The notes under the pieces were generated by a model. It worked only from the letters and a program-made list of their open reading frames with translations, ran no database searches and was not told where the DNA came from. A DNA stretch of 64,000 nucleotides. Source: Desulfosarcina alkanivorans. GTDB taxonomy: Bacteria > Desulfobacterota > Desulfobacteria > Desulfobacterales > Desulfosarcinaceae. The DNA lies in NCBI RefSeq assembly GCF_009688945.1, contig NZ_AP021874.1:6386001-6450000 (forward strand). Direction: 5' to 3'. Positions 44,527 through 53,215 of this stretch are shown in pieces; within the stretch, counting starts at the first letter, position 1; each line of letters opens with the position of its first letter. Made by a program: the position numbers and the translations under genes.

Positions 44527-46614
44527 TCAGATTTTATTAACCGTGATCCAGCTATGGTCCAAGGCGGGACTGCCGCCGATTTTGTCGTGGAGGCGTTCCT
44601 GAAAGAGCGCATCGGGCAATCCTTTTCCGAAACTGCGCTTGCTGTCGACCTCCTTGTGGCCAAACCCGTGGAGCATGAACGCCGCTTCGGGGTGGATCAT
44701 GTCGGTGACATAGGCGCGCATTTCACCTTTGCCGGCCTTGGATTCGACAAGAATGCGGTCGTTATCGGCAATTCCCAATGCCATGGCCCGCCGGTCGTTG
44801 ATCCAGAGCCGGTTTTCGGGAACCAGATTGTTAAGATAGGCGTTGTTCTGGGTCATTACGTTCGTGTGGGCCACGCAGCGGCCGCACATCAGTCTGAAGG
44901 CCTCCGGCTTCGAATCGAGTGCTTCATAAGGCGGCAGCGAGGGAATCCCATGGCTTTCCATCATACTGGAAACAACTTCGATCTTGGCGGAGGGGGTCTT
45001 GAATTTGATCCCGTCGTTGCGGTCCCACCAGATGGCCTTGTCGCTCAGGGATACGAAACCGGTTTCGTCAAAATCCTCGATCTTGATGTCCAGGTCCGCC
45101 AGCTGGTAATTCCAGATATCTTCCACGGTTTCATAGGGGAAATACTGACCCGCGCCCAGACGCTCGGCCAGCTGCTTGACGATCCACCACATCGGCTTGG
45201 TATCGAAGAGCGGTTCGACGCAGGCGATCCGGCGGTTGATGGCCGGTTTCAAACTGGACCCCATCTGCAGCGGATCGGAGCGCTCCAGAAAGAACGATTC
45301 GGGCAAAATCACATCCGCCAAAGCGGTCGTGCCGCCGAAGTTGACATCGCTGGCCACGATCAGATCCAGTTTTTTGAGCGCCTTGAGATTGGTGTTATAG
45401 TCCGGATTTGACAGCAGCGGGTCGTAGCGGAAAGCAAACAGGGCCTTGATCGGATAGGGGTCCTCGTTCAGGATGGCATGGGGCAGCATATAGCCTACGC
45501 CATGGGACGGATCGGCAATGGGGAACTTGTCCTGGCCGCACCCGTCGAAGCGGCGCGTGTCCTCCATCTCGGGAAACTTCTGAGAAGAGAAGGTCTTCAG
45601 CCCGTTTTGGTAGCCGGCGTCCTTGAGACCTTTTTTTATGAAGATGCCCCCCTTGCTTTCAATGCTGCCCATCAGGGCATTCAGGATCAGGATGGAGCGG
45701 CGGAAGTATGTTTCCTTGGTGTGGTGGGAGCCGCGATAGCCGTAATGGAAAACCGCCGCCGGCTTGACCTTGCTGACTTCCCGGGCCAGACTCACGATCT
45801 CCCCGGCCGGTATCCCCGTTTCCTTTTCGGCCCATTGGGGCGTATAGGGGATAACAAAATTACACAACTCTTCGAATCCTTCTACCCAGCGTTTCACGTA
45901 GTCCGCATCGTAGAGATTTTCCTCGATGATGACATGCATCAGGGCGTAATTGAGAGCCAGGTCACTGCCGGGACGAATCATTTTGTAATCGGTGGCCTTG
46001 GCTGCCGTAAGCGTTACCCGTGGATCGATGTAGGTCAGCTTCGTTCCCTTTTCCAGGGCCGAGATAAAGCTGTTCATGGCCTTGATCTCAATGGATTCGA
46101 AAACATTGCGCCCATATAGGACCACGTGTTTGGCATTGGACCAGTCCGCGTTGATCTGGCCGTCGGTGTATCCGATGGTCGTTCGGCAGGCCGTGTTGAT
46201 GGCCCCCTTGCAGACCGTGTCGTGGGTAAAATGGTTCGGTGAGCCGATGGCCTTTTGAAAGGATTTGGAAATGTCGGATATCAGGTTGGCCCGCTCACAG
46301 TAAATTGAGCTCCTGGCCCCGTGCTTGTCGAAAATATCCTTGCATCGGTCGGCCGTATAATCCAGCGCCTCCGTCCAGCTCACCCGTTTCCACCGGCCCG
46401 AACCGCGCTCGCCGTCACGAATCACGGGATAGCGCACCCGCTGGGGGTCATTCAGGCTGGCAATTGCTGCGGCTGCTTTGGGGCAGATGCCGCCGTTCAT
46501 GGCCGGCACGTGCGGGTTGCCCCGTATGCTGATCACCTGCTCATTTTCCACCACGACCTGAATCGGGCAGCGTACGGAACACATGAAGCAGAGCGTATTA
46601 ACAATTTTTTTCAT
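44527..46614 (-). CDS. Molybdopterin oxidoreductase, PhsA/PsrA/thiosulfate-reductase-like
   Basis: 695 residues from ATG 46614 behind GGAGGG. The N-terminal cluster motif is C9-x2-C12-x3-C16 with a later Cys (GGICPKA). SWTEALDYTADRCKDIF, FTHDTVCKGAINTA (probable Mo-ligand Cys) and NVFESIEIKAMNSF follow. The C-terminal molybdopterin dinucleotide-binding domain includes LMCGRCVAHTNVMTQNNAYLNNLVPENRLWIND. No Tat signal is visible, so it is likely cytoplasmic, unlike classical periplasmic PhsA/PsrA. The substrate is not determinable from sequence alone. It is the first gene of the likely rnf operon. Confidence 0.85.
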   Translation of the reverse strand: MKKIVNTLCFMCSVRCPIQVVVENEQVISIRGNPHVPAMNGGICPKAAAAIASLNDPQRVRYPVIRDGERGSGRWKRVSWTEALDYTADRCKDIFDKHGARSSIYCERANLISDISKSFQKAIGSPNHFTHDTVCKGAINTACRTTIGYTDGQINADWSNAKHVVLYGRNVFESIEIKAMNSFISALEKGTKLTYIDPRVTLTAAKATDYKMIRPGSDLALNYALMHVIIEENLYDADYVKRWVEGFEELCNFVIPYTPQWAEKETGIPAGEIVSLAREVSKVKPAAVFHYGYRGSHHTKETYFRRSILILNALMGSIESKGGIFIKKGLKDAGYQNGLKTFSSQKFPEMEDTRRFDGCGQDKFPIADPSHGVGYMLPHAILNEDPYPIKALFAFRYDPLLSNPDYNTNLKALKKLDLIVASDVNFGGTTALADVILPESFFLERSDPLQMGSSLKPAINRRIACVEPLFDTKPMWWIVKQLAERLGAGQYFPYETVEDIWNYQLADLDIKIEDFDETGFVSLSDKAIWWDRNDGIKFKTPSAKIEVVSSMMESHGIPSLPPYEALDSKPEAFRLMCGRCVAHTNVMTQNNAYLNNLVPENRLWINDRRAMALGIADNDRILVESKAGKGEMRAYVTDMIHPEAAFMLHGFGHKEVDSKRSFGKGLPDALFQERLHDKIGGSPALDHSWITVNKI

Positions 46615-46691
46615 TACCAATTCCCTCCAATATGCCGAGCATGATAAAAGTAATTTGGGACCTTACAGCCTGGAAAATACCTGCATTTCTT

Positions 46692-46893
46692 TAATGAACA
46701 TATGCACAATAGCGAGTCGCCGGAGGTATAATGAACATATGGTCCCTTTGTCAACCTCAAAGTTACAGTTGAAAAGGGTAACCGCATTTTTATAATGAAC
46801 ATATGCGCAACCTAAATCGCTCGGAGGTATAATGAACATATGGTCTCTTTGTCAACCCCAAAGTTACAGTTGAACAGGGCAACTGTATTTTAT
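46692..46893 (-). promoter_or_regulatory. Tandem 101-bp repeat with duplicated promoter and ArsR-like operators
   Basis: Two units of 101 bp lie just upstream of the molybdoenzyme-rnf operon. On the minus strand each contains TTGACA, an 18-base spacer and TATACC, a plausible sigma-70 promoter. The motif TAATGAACATATG (plus strand) occurs four times, starting at 46692, 46729, 46793 and 46830. TGAACA-TA-TGNNCA resembles the core of ArsR/SmtB-family operators; the regulator assignment is inference. Confidence 0.6.
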
Positions 46894-47284
46894 GGTTTCA
46901 CGCTTAATTCGAGGCAAGGATAAATAACTTAAAAAACAATTAGTTATAACATTTCAATATTATCCCCATTGAAATCTGGCATCACTTTTGTGTTGCAGAC
47001 GGATTTAACATATTTGCGAATTGGGTCAGGCAGAGTGTGAAGGGTTTAAGAAATTCCCGGCGCTTTCACTCGCAATTCCGTATGCGGATACATTCGCCTT
47101 TGAGAACGGTTGAATTGGAAAAATTCAGGCCCGTCGGAATAAAAAGAAATCCAGGCTGGAAAAATGTTTCGCATATTGATAGCCTTCAATTCAGTTGGCA
47201 AGGCGGGGTAGGCCTGTGGGAGGCGAGTGGTTCCAAATCAGGAGACCATTTTACGAAAAGGTTTCCAATGATCGGGAGGGGATG

Positions 47285-48079
47285 ATGTCGATTATTACGA
47301 TCTCAAGAGGCAGTTATGGTTATGGATCGGAAATCGCCGAGAAACTGGCCGACAAGCTTGGATATGAATGTGTCTCCCGAAAAGTGTTGCTGGATGCATC
47401 GGAACAATTCAACATACCTGAAATCAAGCTTGTCAAGGCCATTGAGAACCCACCATCATTTATTGAGCGTCTTTCTCTCGGAAAAGAGAAGTATATTGCT
47501 TATATCCGCGCTGCTTTTATGAAAAGCATAGCAACGGACAATGTCGTCTACCATGGGTTTGCAGGCCATTTCTTTGTTAGGGATATTCCCAATGTATGCA
47601 AGATCAGAATCAATGCCGATATGAATTATCGGATACAAAAAGTGGTGAAAAATGAAAACGTCTCTGCTGAAAATGCTGAAAGAATAATCGGGAAGATCGA
47701 TGAAGCCCGTCGCAAATGGAGCCTTCACCTTTACGGCATGGATACATCGGATGCCGATCTTTATGACATGGTTTTTAAAATCGATAATATGAACGAAGAT
47801 AATGTGGTGGATATTATCGCCAGCACCGTTCAACTGCCGTGTTTTCAAATTTCGCCGGAAGCAAGGGAAGCTCTTGATAATAAATCCCTCGAATATGAAA
47901 TCAAAGCAAATCTGGTGGAAAAATTTCCGATGACCAGACATGTCTCTGCCAAAGCCGGAACGGTCACTGTTGTAATGGAAACCGCACTGAAGAATAAAGA
48001 AAAAGTGGAAGCTGAGTTGCAAAAAAACCTCCGGGGTGTCGATGGGCTCAAATCAATCGATGTCTGCTTCAAACACTGA
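47285..48079 (+). CDS. Cytidylate-kinase-like family protein
   Basis: 264 residues; the second of two adjacent ATGs (47285) is preferred because GGAGGGG lies 5-9 bases before it. The N terminus SIITISRGSYGYGSEIAEKLADKLGYECVSR is a P-loop variant of the cytidylate-kinase-like family (AAA_26-like). Unlike true Cmk, the second half (about 175-264) includes a BON-like or degron-like alpha/beta domain (VEKFPMTRHVSAKAGTVTVVMETALKNKEKVEAEL). Such proteins are frequent in sulfate reducers with unknown substrates. Single gene. Confidence 0.8.
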   Translation: MSIITISRGSYGYGSEIAEKLADKLGYECVSRKVLLDASEQFNIPEIKLVKAIENPPSFIERLSLGKEKYIAYIRAAFMKSIATDNVVYHGFAGHFFVRDIPNVCKIRINADMNYRIQKVVKNENVSAENAERIIGKIDEARRKWSLHLYGMDTSDADLYDMVFKIDNMNEDNVVDIIASTVQLPCFQISPEAREALDNKSLEYEIKANLVEKFPMTRHVSAKAGTVTVVMETALKNKEKVEAELQKNLRGVDGLKSIDVCFKH

Positions 48080-48919
48080 CCCTGAACAGCACCTTTTTTT
48101 TTCTGTCGGTCTGCGTGTTGTCTGCCCGTTCAGCCGGATGCTGTCTGGCCGTATCGGTAAAGGTGCCGATGTCCGTGATAGGAACCTGTTCTTTGAGGGG
48201 CAGGGAGCGTCGACTGTTTGGTTGGCAGCCAGCAGGAAAAGCATCACCATTCAGGATATCGCAGCTCACCAAGCCACGTGCGTGCGTAACAGCTCTCAGG
48301 GCAGGATCCCAAAGCCATACCCCCGACAGGCCAAAGCGAAATGTATTCATCGTTCCTCAGTGGAAGGAGGGGGTGGAAAACTGCCTTCTGAACCGTTTTT
48401 TGTCCCTTCAGTGCAGATTTTTTCTTCAACGCTTTCTCGCCATCACAAAATGGCTGAGTTTGGTTTGGTAACGCATATCCCACAAGAACAAGCGGCTGCA
48501 AAAGATGACATATCTCCTCAACTCATTACTAAACGACATCATCTGTGATATTAACTGGTGCCCATCCATAAATGCCCAATTTGCACGATATCCGGGTTGC
48601 GTTCAAAATTTTATCCTCGGAATATCAATCCTATGCCTGTCGAAAAATTTTTCGCGCGCCCGGATCTCAGCCAAATTTGCCTATTCGATACGGTTGACAT
48701 CTGCGTTATGTTTATGAAAAACAAAAAGGTTTTGCAGGCATGGCCCGGTTAGTGAACCGGTCTTGGTGCGGCGGTTCGTTTGCACGCCGTCCAAGAATGC
48801 TGCGCCGGACGGAGACGTGTCCCAAAATGGCACCGCAGCCCGGCGGTCAGAAACCAACAACCCGGTGACGGCGGGATCAGAATCCCTTGCATGGACACCG
48901 AATCGCGGATAGAGACCCG
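48080..48919. other. Gene-free interval
   Basis: 840 bp with only unsupported short frames. No tRNA, repeat or clear terminator hairpin was found. The right end is the leader of the sigma-54 activator gene. Confidence 0.5.
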
Positions 48920-50347
48920 ATGATGGAAACAGAAGATCGCCGTATTCTGATTATTGATGACGAACCCTCCATTTGCGCCGGCTGCCGGATGACGCTCGCG
49001 GACAACGGATACGTGTCAGACGCGTGCAGCACCGGCAGGTCCGGGCTGAAGGCACTGCTCAGCGGCAGGTACCAGCTCGTCCTGCTGGACATGAAACTTC
49101 CCGATATGGACGGGATGGACATTTTGCAAAAGGTCAAGGACTCCGGAATCGACCTCTGCGTCATTGTCATGACCGGTTATGCCAGCGTCAAAAATGCCGT
49201 GGACGCCATGAAGTTGGGCACCTTCGATTATTTATCCAAGCCTTTCTCGGACGACGAGTTGCTCAACGCGGTGGCGCTGGCCGTTGAAAACCGGCGGTTT
49301 AAAGAAGCCCATATGGCCGTCCGCCGTCAGCCGGCCACGCGGCGGGATTTCGGCAACATCATTGGTGAGAATCCACGAATCCTCCAGATTTTTGATGATA
49401 TCCGAAAAGTCGCGCCCACCGACACCACCGTGCTGTTGTGCGGTGAGAGCGGCACCGGAAAAGAGCTGTTTGCCCGGGAGCTCTATGCCCACAGCCACCG
49501 GTCGGATCGTCCGTTCATGGCGGTGGACTGCAGCACCTTCTCTTCTTCCCTGCTGGAAAGTGAATTGTTCGGGCACACCAAAGGGGCCTTTACCGGTGCG
49601 GTTCAGGATAAAGAGGGCATTTTCAGCGCCGCCGGCAACGGCACCCTTTTTCTGGACGAAGTGGCCAACCTGAACATGGACATTCAGGCGAAACTGCTGC
49701 GCGCCCTGGAAACCCATGAGTTCAAACCGGTGGGGGCCAGCCGCCTGAAGAAAGCGGATGTGCGCTTTATCGCCGCAACCAATCGCGATTTAAAGACCAT
49801 GGTGCGCGAAGGCCGTTTTCGCGAAGATCTGTTTTACCGCCTGAATGTCTTTCCCATCATCATTCCCCCGTTGCGCGAACGTCGCGATGACATCCCCCGG
49901 CTGCTGTACCACTTTCTAAGACAAACCTGCCGCCAGACCGGAAAGCGTGTCGACGGCTTCTCGGACGAATCCCTTGAAATACTGGTCAACGATGACTGGC
50001 CCGGAAATGTGCGCCAACTCAAGAACGTGGTCGCCCGCCTCGTCATCATTGCCGACAGCCCTGTTCTGGAGTGCCAGCATCTCTCGGACCATTGGGAAGC
50101 CGGACCCGAGCCGGTGCGGGATGAGGTCCCTGACAGCCTGGATGCGTTGAAAGCGGCCAAACAGAACCTGCTGGACGTCCAGTTCGGAGAAATCGAGAAA
50201 GCCTTTCTCAAAAAAGCCCTCTCCGAGGCGGGCGGCAATATTACCCGGGCGGCCCGCCGGGTCGGCATGCAGCGGTCGAATTTTTCCACCCTGATGAAAA
50301 AACACGGACTGAACTCAGCCGCCGGGCCGTCGTCCGACAGGATTTAA
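48920..50347 (+). CDS. Sigma-54-dependent response regulator (NtrC family)
   Basis: 475 residues from ATG 48920. Receiver domain 1-120 with phospho-acceptor D57 (LVLLDMKLPD). AAA+ domain about 150-385: Walker A GESGTGKE, sigma-54 contact loop GAFTGA, Walker B GTLFLDEVANL, arginine finger region REDLFYRLNVFPI. A Fis-type helix-turn-helix ends it (GNITRAARRVGMQRSNFSTLMKKHGL). It is a complete activator. A good -24/-12 promoter lies 234 bp downstream of its stop, so the adjacent regulator cluster is a likely target. Confidence 0.95.
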   Translation: MMETEDRRILIIDDEPSICAGCRMTLADNGYVSDACSTGRSGLKALLSGRYQLVLLDMKLPDMDGMDILQKVKDSGIDLCVIVMTGYASVKNAVDAMKLGTFDYLSKPFSDDELLNAVALAVENRRFKEAHMAVRRQPATRRDFGNIIGENPRILQIFDDIRKVAPTDTTVLLCGESGTGKELFARELYAHSHRSDRPFMAVDCSTFSSSLLESELFGHTKGAFTGAVQDKEGIFSAAGNGTLFLDEVANLNMDIQAKLLRALETHEFKPVGASRLKKADVRFIAATNRDLKTMVREGRFREDLFYRLNVFPIIIPPLRERRDDIPRLLYHFLRQTCRQTGKRVDGFSDESLEILVNDDWPGNVRQLKNVVARLVIIADSPVLECQHLSDHWEAGPEPVRDEVPDSLDALKAAKQNLLDVQFGEIEKAFLKKALSEAGGNITRAARRVGMQRSNFSTLMKKHGLNSAAGPSSDRI

Positions 50348-50580
50348 TGCATCCGGGGCTGACCGTATGACCGCCCATACCCCCGTATAACCCTTTATAC
50401 GCCGATAACACTCTGCGATTAATGGATAAAGCTTTTTTTCCACCTGTTTCCACCATATAAAAACCTATACGCTTTTCACCTTTTCTCCTATCCCTTCCGA
50501 TCCATCCGCTTGTAACTAACCTGTAGAATATAATAGTAAAAACGACTTTTTTGCCTGTTGCTTCTTCCCTTGGGGGCAAG

Positions 50581-50595
50581 TGGCACGGCCTATGC
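50581..50595 (+). promoter_or_regulatory. Sigma-54 (-24/-12) promoter
   Basis: TGGCACGGCCTATGC matches TGGCACG-N4-TTGC at every position except one T. It lies 82 bp before the response regulator at 50678, and an NtrC-type activator is encoded immediately upstream. Confidence 0.75.
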
Positions 50596-50677
50596 TTTTT
50601 ATCCAACTGAAGGCGGCTCGATGGTTGAGAAGTTGATAACCCACTCAGAAGCAAAACCGGAAGAAGGAGGTATCATC

Positions 50678-51370
50678 ATGATGACCCAATTGGAGAATGC
50701 GGCCATGAAGTATGAGGTGCCCCCTCATATCCTGGTGATGGAAGACGATCTCAGCGTGGCCCAGGGGCTGGAAATGGTGTTGCGTGAAGACGGATTTGAC
50801 GTGAACCTGGCCGGTACCGGTGAACTCGCCATGGAGGCCTTCCGGCAGAAACGGTTTGACCTGCTGGTGGCTGACCTGCGGCTGCCGGACATCGACGGCA
50901 TGGACGTCATCCGGCGGATCAAGGCGGAAACCCCGGACACCGAAGTCATCGTGATCACGGGATACGGCACGACGGCAACGGCGGTGGAAGCCATGAAGCT
51001 GGGCGTCGCCGATTTTCTGCCCAAACCGTTTACCGAAGAACAGATCAAGACGGCGATCGCCGGTGCCCTCAAGTCTCAGGAGGAGAAGGCTGCCGATGAA
51101 CCGGCCGTCGCAGAAGCGGTAACCGAGGAGGAGCGGATTATCCAGAAACGGCAGGTCATCCAGGTGATGAATCGGACCTGGGAAGACCAGACCTTCTGGG
51201 CGGATCTCATGGAGAAGGGGTCCTCCGCACTGGCTGAATACCAGCTCTCCAGCCAGGCCAAGGCGGCGATCACCTCCGGGGACCTGAAATGGATCAACGA
51301 AAACGTGGGCGAGCTGACCCAGAAGCAGTTGATGTTCATCTATAAACGACTGGAACGGGAAGCGTGGTAG
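50678..51370 (+). CDS. Response regulator with a C-terminal extension
   Basis: 230 residues; ATG 50678 is supported by AAGGAGG seven bases upstream. The receiver domain (about 17-130) has E22/D23/D24 and phospho-acceptor D66 (LLVADLRLPD), then K (FLPKPFTEEQ). The C-terminal 100 residues are helical, with no DNA-binding or enzymatic motif recognised. It probably relays phosphate or acts by protein contact. It is the first gene after the sigma-54 promoter. Confidence 0.88.
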   Translation: MMTQLENAAMKYEVPPHILVMEDDLSVAQGLEMVLREDGFDVNLAGTGELAMEAFRQKRFDLLVADLRLPDIDGMDVIRRIKAETPDTEVIVITGYGTTATAVEAMKLGVADFLPKPFTEEQIKTAIAGALKSQEEKAADEPAVAEAVTEEERIIQKRQVIQVMNRTWEDQTFWADLMEKGSSALAEYQLSSQAKAAITSGDLKWINENVGELTQKQLMFIYKRLEREAW

Positions 51371-51487
51371 CCGCGACGGCATCACTCGCGTTGGCCCTCG
51401 AGCCCGTGTCAATGGTCGGGAAGACGCGACCGGGCCGGCGGATAGCCGGTCCAGGGCTGAGGCAGGACCATAACGGGCAGGCAAACC

Positions 51488-52726
51488 ATGATATCTTCGA
51501 CACCCTATGAAAGTTATTTCCATGTCTTCCGGGACATCATCCGCTCCATGCACTCGAGCAACAGTCTCCAGGAGGTGCTGGATGTGGTGGTTACCAAATC
51601 AGCGGGGGTGCTGAACGCCAAGGGCGCCCTGCTGAGAATTTTAAACGAGGATACGGATCGGTTCGAGGTCCGGGCCGCCTGCGGCCTGGGCGAAAACTAT
51701 CTCTCCAAGGGGCCCGTCACCACTGAAAAGGTACTCTCCGATCCGTCGGAACTGCATCGGGTTAAAATTATTTCCGACCTCTGGCATGCGCCCCGGGTGG
51801 AGTACCCCCAGGAAGCCTGGGACGAGGGAATCCGCATGATGGTCGATGTTCCCCTGGCCGTCAAAGACCGGATGCTGGGCCTGATCCGTATCTACCTGGA
51901 CCACAGCCGTGATTTTTCAGAGGATGAACTGGATTTCATGCTGACCATTGCCGAGCAATGCGCCTGCATTATCGAGCGGGTCCAGTTGATGGAAAACCAG
52001 AAGAAGCATTTCAACCACCTGGCCACCCGGATGGACAAGATGTCCTCCCTGGGCCGCATGGCGGCGGGAATCGCCCATGAAATCAACAACCCCCTGGCCG
52101 GCATCCTGCTATACAGCTCCAACATGCGCAAGAAAGTACCTCCCCGGGGGGGACTGGTGGAAGGGTTCGACATCATTATCAAGGAGACCCAGCGCTGCAA
52201 AGTGATCATCCAGGGACTCCTGGATTTTGCCCGTGACACCGAACCCCAGCGGGTGCCGGCCAATGTCAACCACATCGTGGAGTCCGCGCTGGGCATTGTG
52301 GAAAACGAGTATCACCTGCAGCATGTGGATATCGGGCTGGCCCTGGCCAAAGACATGGTCACCACCCTGCTCGATGAAAACCAGATCGAACAGGTGGTGA
52401 TCAACCTGCTGCTCAATGCGCTCCATGCGGTGGACGAATACGGCAAGGTCGCCGTCAGAACCGGTGTGGACGACGATGCCGGTAAGATTGTCGTCGAGGT
52501 TGTCGACAACGGATGCGGCATCACCCCTTCGGACCGGAAGAAGATATTCGAGCCTTTTTTCTCAACCCGGTCAAACGGAACCGGGCTTGGCCTCGCCATC
52601 AGCTACGGCATCGTCCAGAACCACCAGGGAGATATTCAGGCTTTCAGCGAACCTGAAAAAGGGACGCGGTTCGTGATCACGTTCCCGATCCGGACGGACA
52701 CGGCCGCCGGGCGGGTGTTCCCATGA
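51488..52726 (+). CDS. GAF-domain sensor histidine kinase
   Basis: 412 residues. A GAF domain (about 25-165) precedes the dimerisation helix with phospho-acceptor H197 (MAAGIAHEINNPLAG) and the ATPase domain: N box VVINLLLNALHAV, G1 VVDNGCGI, F box FEPFFSTR, G2 GTGLGLAI. No transmembrane segment, so it senses a cytoplasmic signal. Its GAF resembles the GAF-only protein at 60551. The stop overlaps the next regulator by 4 nt. Confidence 0.93.
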   Translation: MISSTPYESYFHVFRDIIRSMHSSNSLQEVLDVVVTKSAGVLNAKGALLRILNEDTDRFEVRAACGLGENYLSKGPVTTEKVLSDPSELHRVKIISDLWHAPRVEYPQEAWDEGIRMMVDVPLAVKDRMLGLIRIYLDHSRDFSEDELDFMLTIAEQCACIIERVQLMENQKKHFNHLATRMDKMSSLGRMAAGIAHEINNPLAGILLYSSNMRKKVPPRGGLVEGFDIIIKETQRCKVIIQGLLDFARDTEPQRVPANVNHIVESALGIVENEYHLQHVDIGLALAKDMVTTLLDENQIEQVVINLLLNALHAVDEYGKVAVRTGVDDDAGKIVVEVVDNGCGITPSDRKKIFEPFFSTRSNGTGLGLAISYGIVQNHQGDIQAFSEPEKGTRFVITFPIRTDTAAGRVFP

Positions 52727-53091
52727 AGCCATTACATGTGCTGGTCATCGACGACGAACAGGTGATCTGCGATGCCTGCCGGCTGGTGCTTTCCGAAAAC
52801 GGGCACCAGGTGGCGCACTGCATTACCGGCAATCAGGGGCTGCTGGAAATCGAACGCAACCCCTATGACCTGATCCTGTTGGACATGAAACTGCCCGACA
52901 TCGACGGCACCCGCATCCTGGAGTTTATCCGGGAGCGGTCGTTGTCGTCGGCCGTGATTGTCATGACCGGGTATTCGACCCTGTCCAACGCCGTCGAGGC
53001 CATGAAACTGGGGGCCGCGGACTATCTGTCCAAACCCTTCAGCGAGGATGAGCTGCTGGCGACCATCGATGGGGTGTTCGACGGCCGGTAG
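52723..53091 (+). CDS. Single-domain response regulator
   Basis: 122 residues, receiver domain only. The acidic pocket D10/D11 and phospho-acceptor D54 (LILLDMKLPD) are present, with T/K residues (VMTGYST, DYLSKPFSED). The start overlaps the kinase stop (ATGA), so it is the likely direct partner of that kinase. With no output domain, it probably shuttles phosphate. Confidence 0.93.
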   Translation: MKPLHVLVIDDEQVICDACRLVLSENGHQVAHCITGNQGLLEIERNPYDLILLDMKLPDIDGTRILEFIRERSLSSAVIVMTGYSTLSNAVEAMKLGAADYLSKPFSEDELLATIDGVFDGR

Positions 53092-53215
53092 CGAACAGGA
53101 TGCAGGCGGAAACCCGGGTGCGATGCCGTCGCCGTCAGCGGATCGATCTTGAGAATTTAAGCTGCGGGGGATGCAGCCGTCAATAACCACTATCAACCGA
53201 GCAGGGAGCAGGTGT

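Noticed and set aside
46977..46991. A sigma-54-like site TGGCATCACTTTTGT
   Set aside because: The essential GC of the -12 element is GT, and it lies about 300 bp before the next gene.
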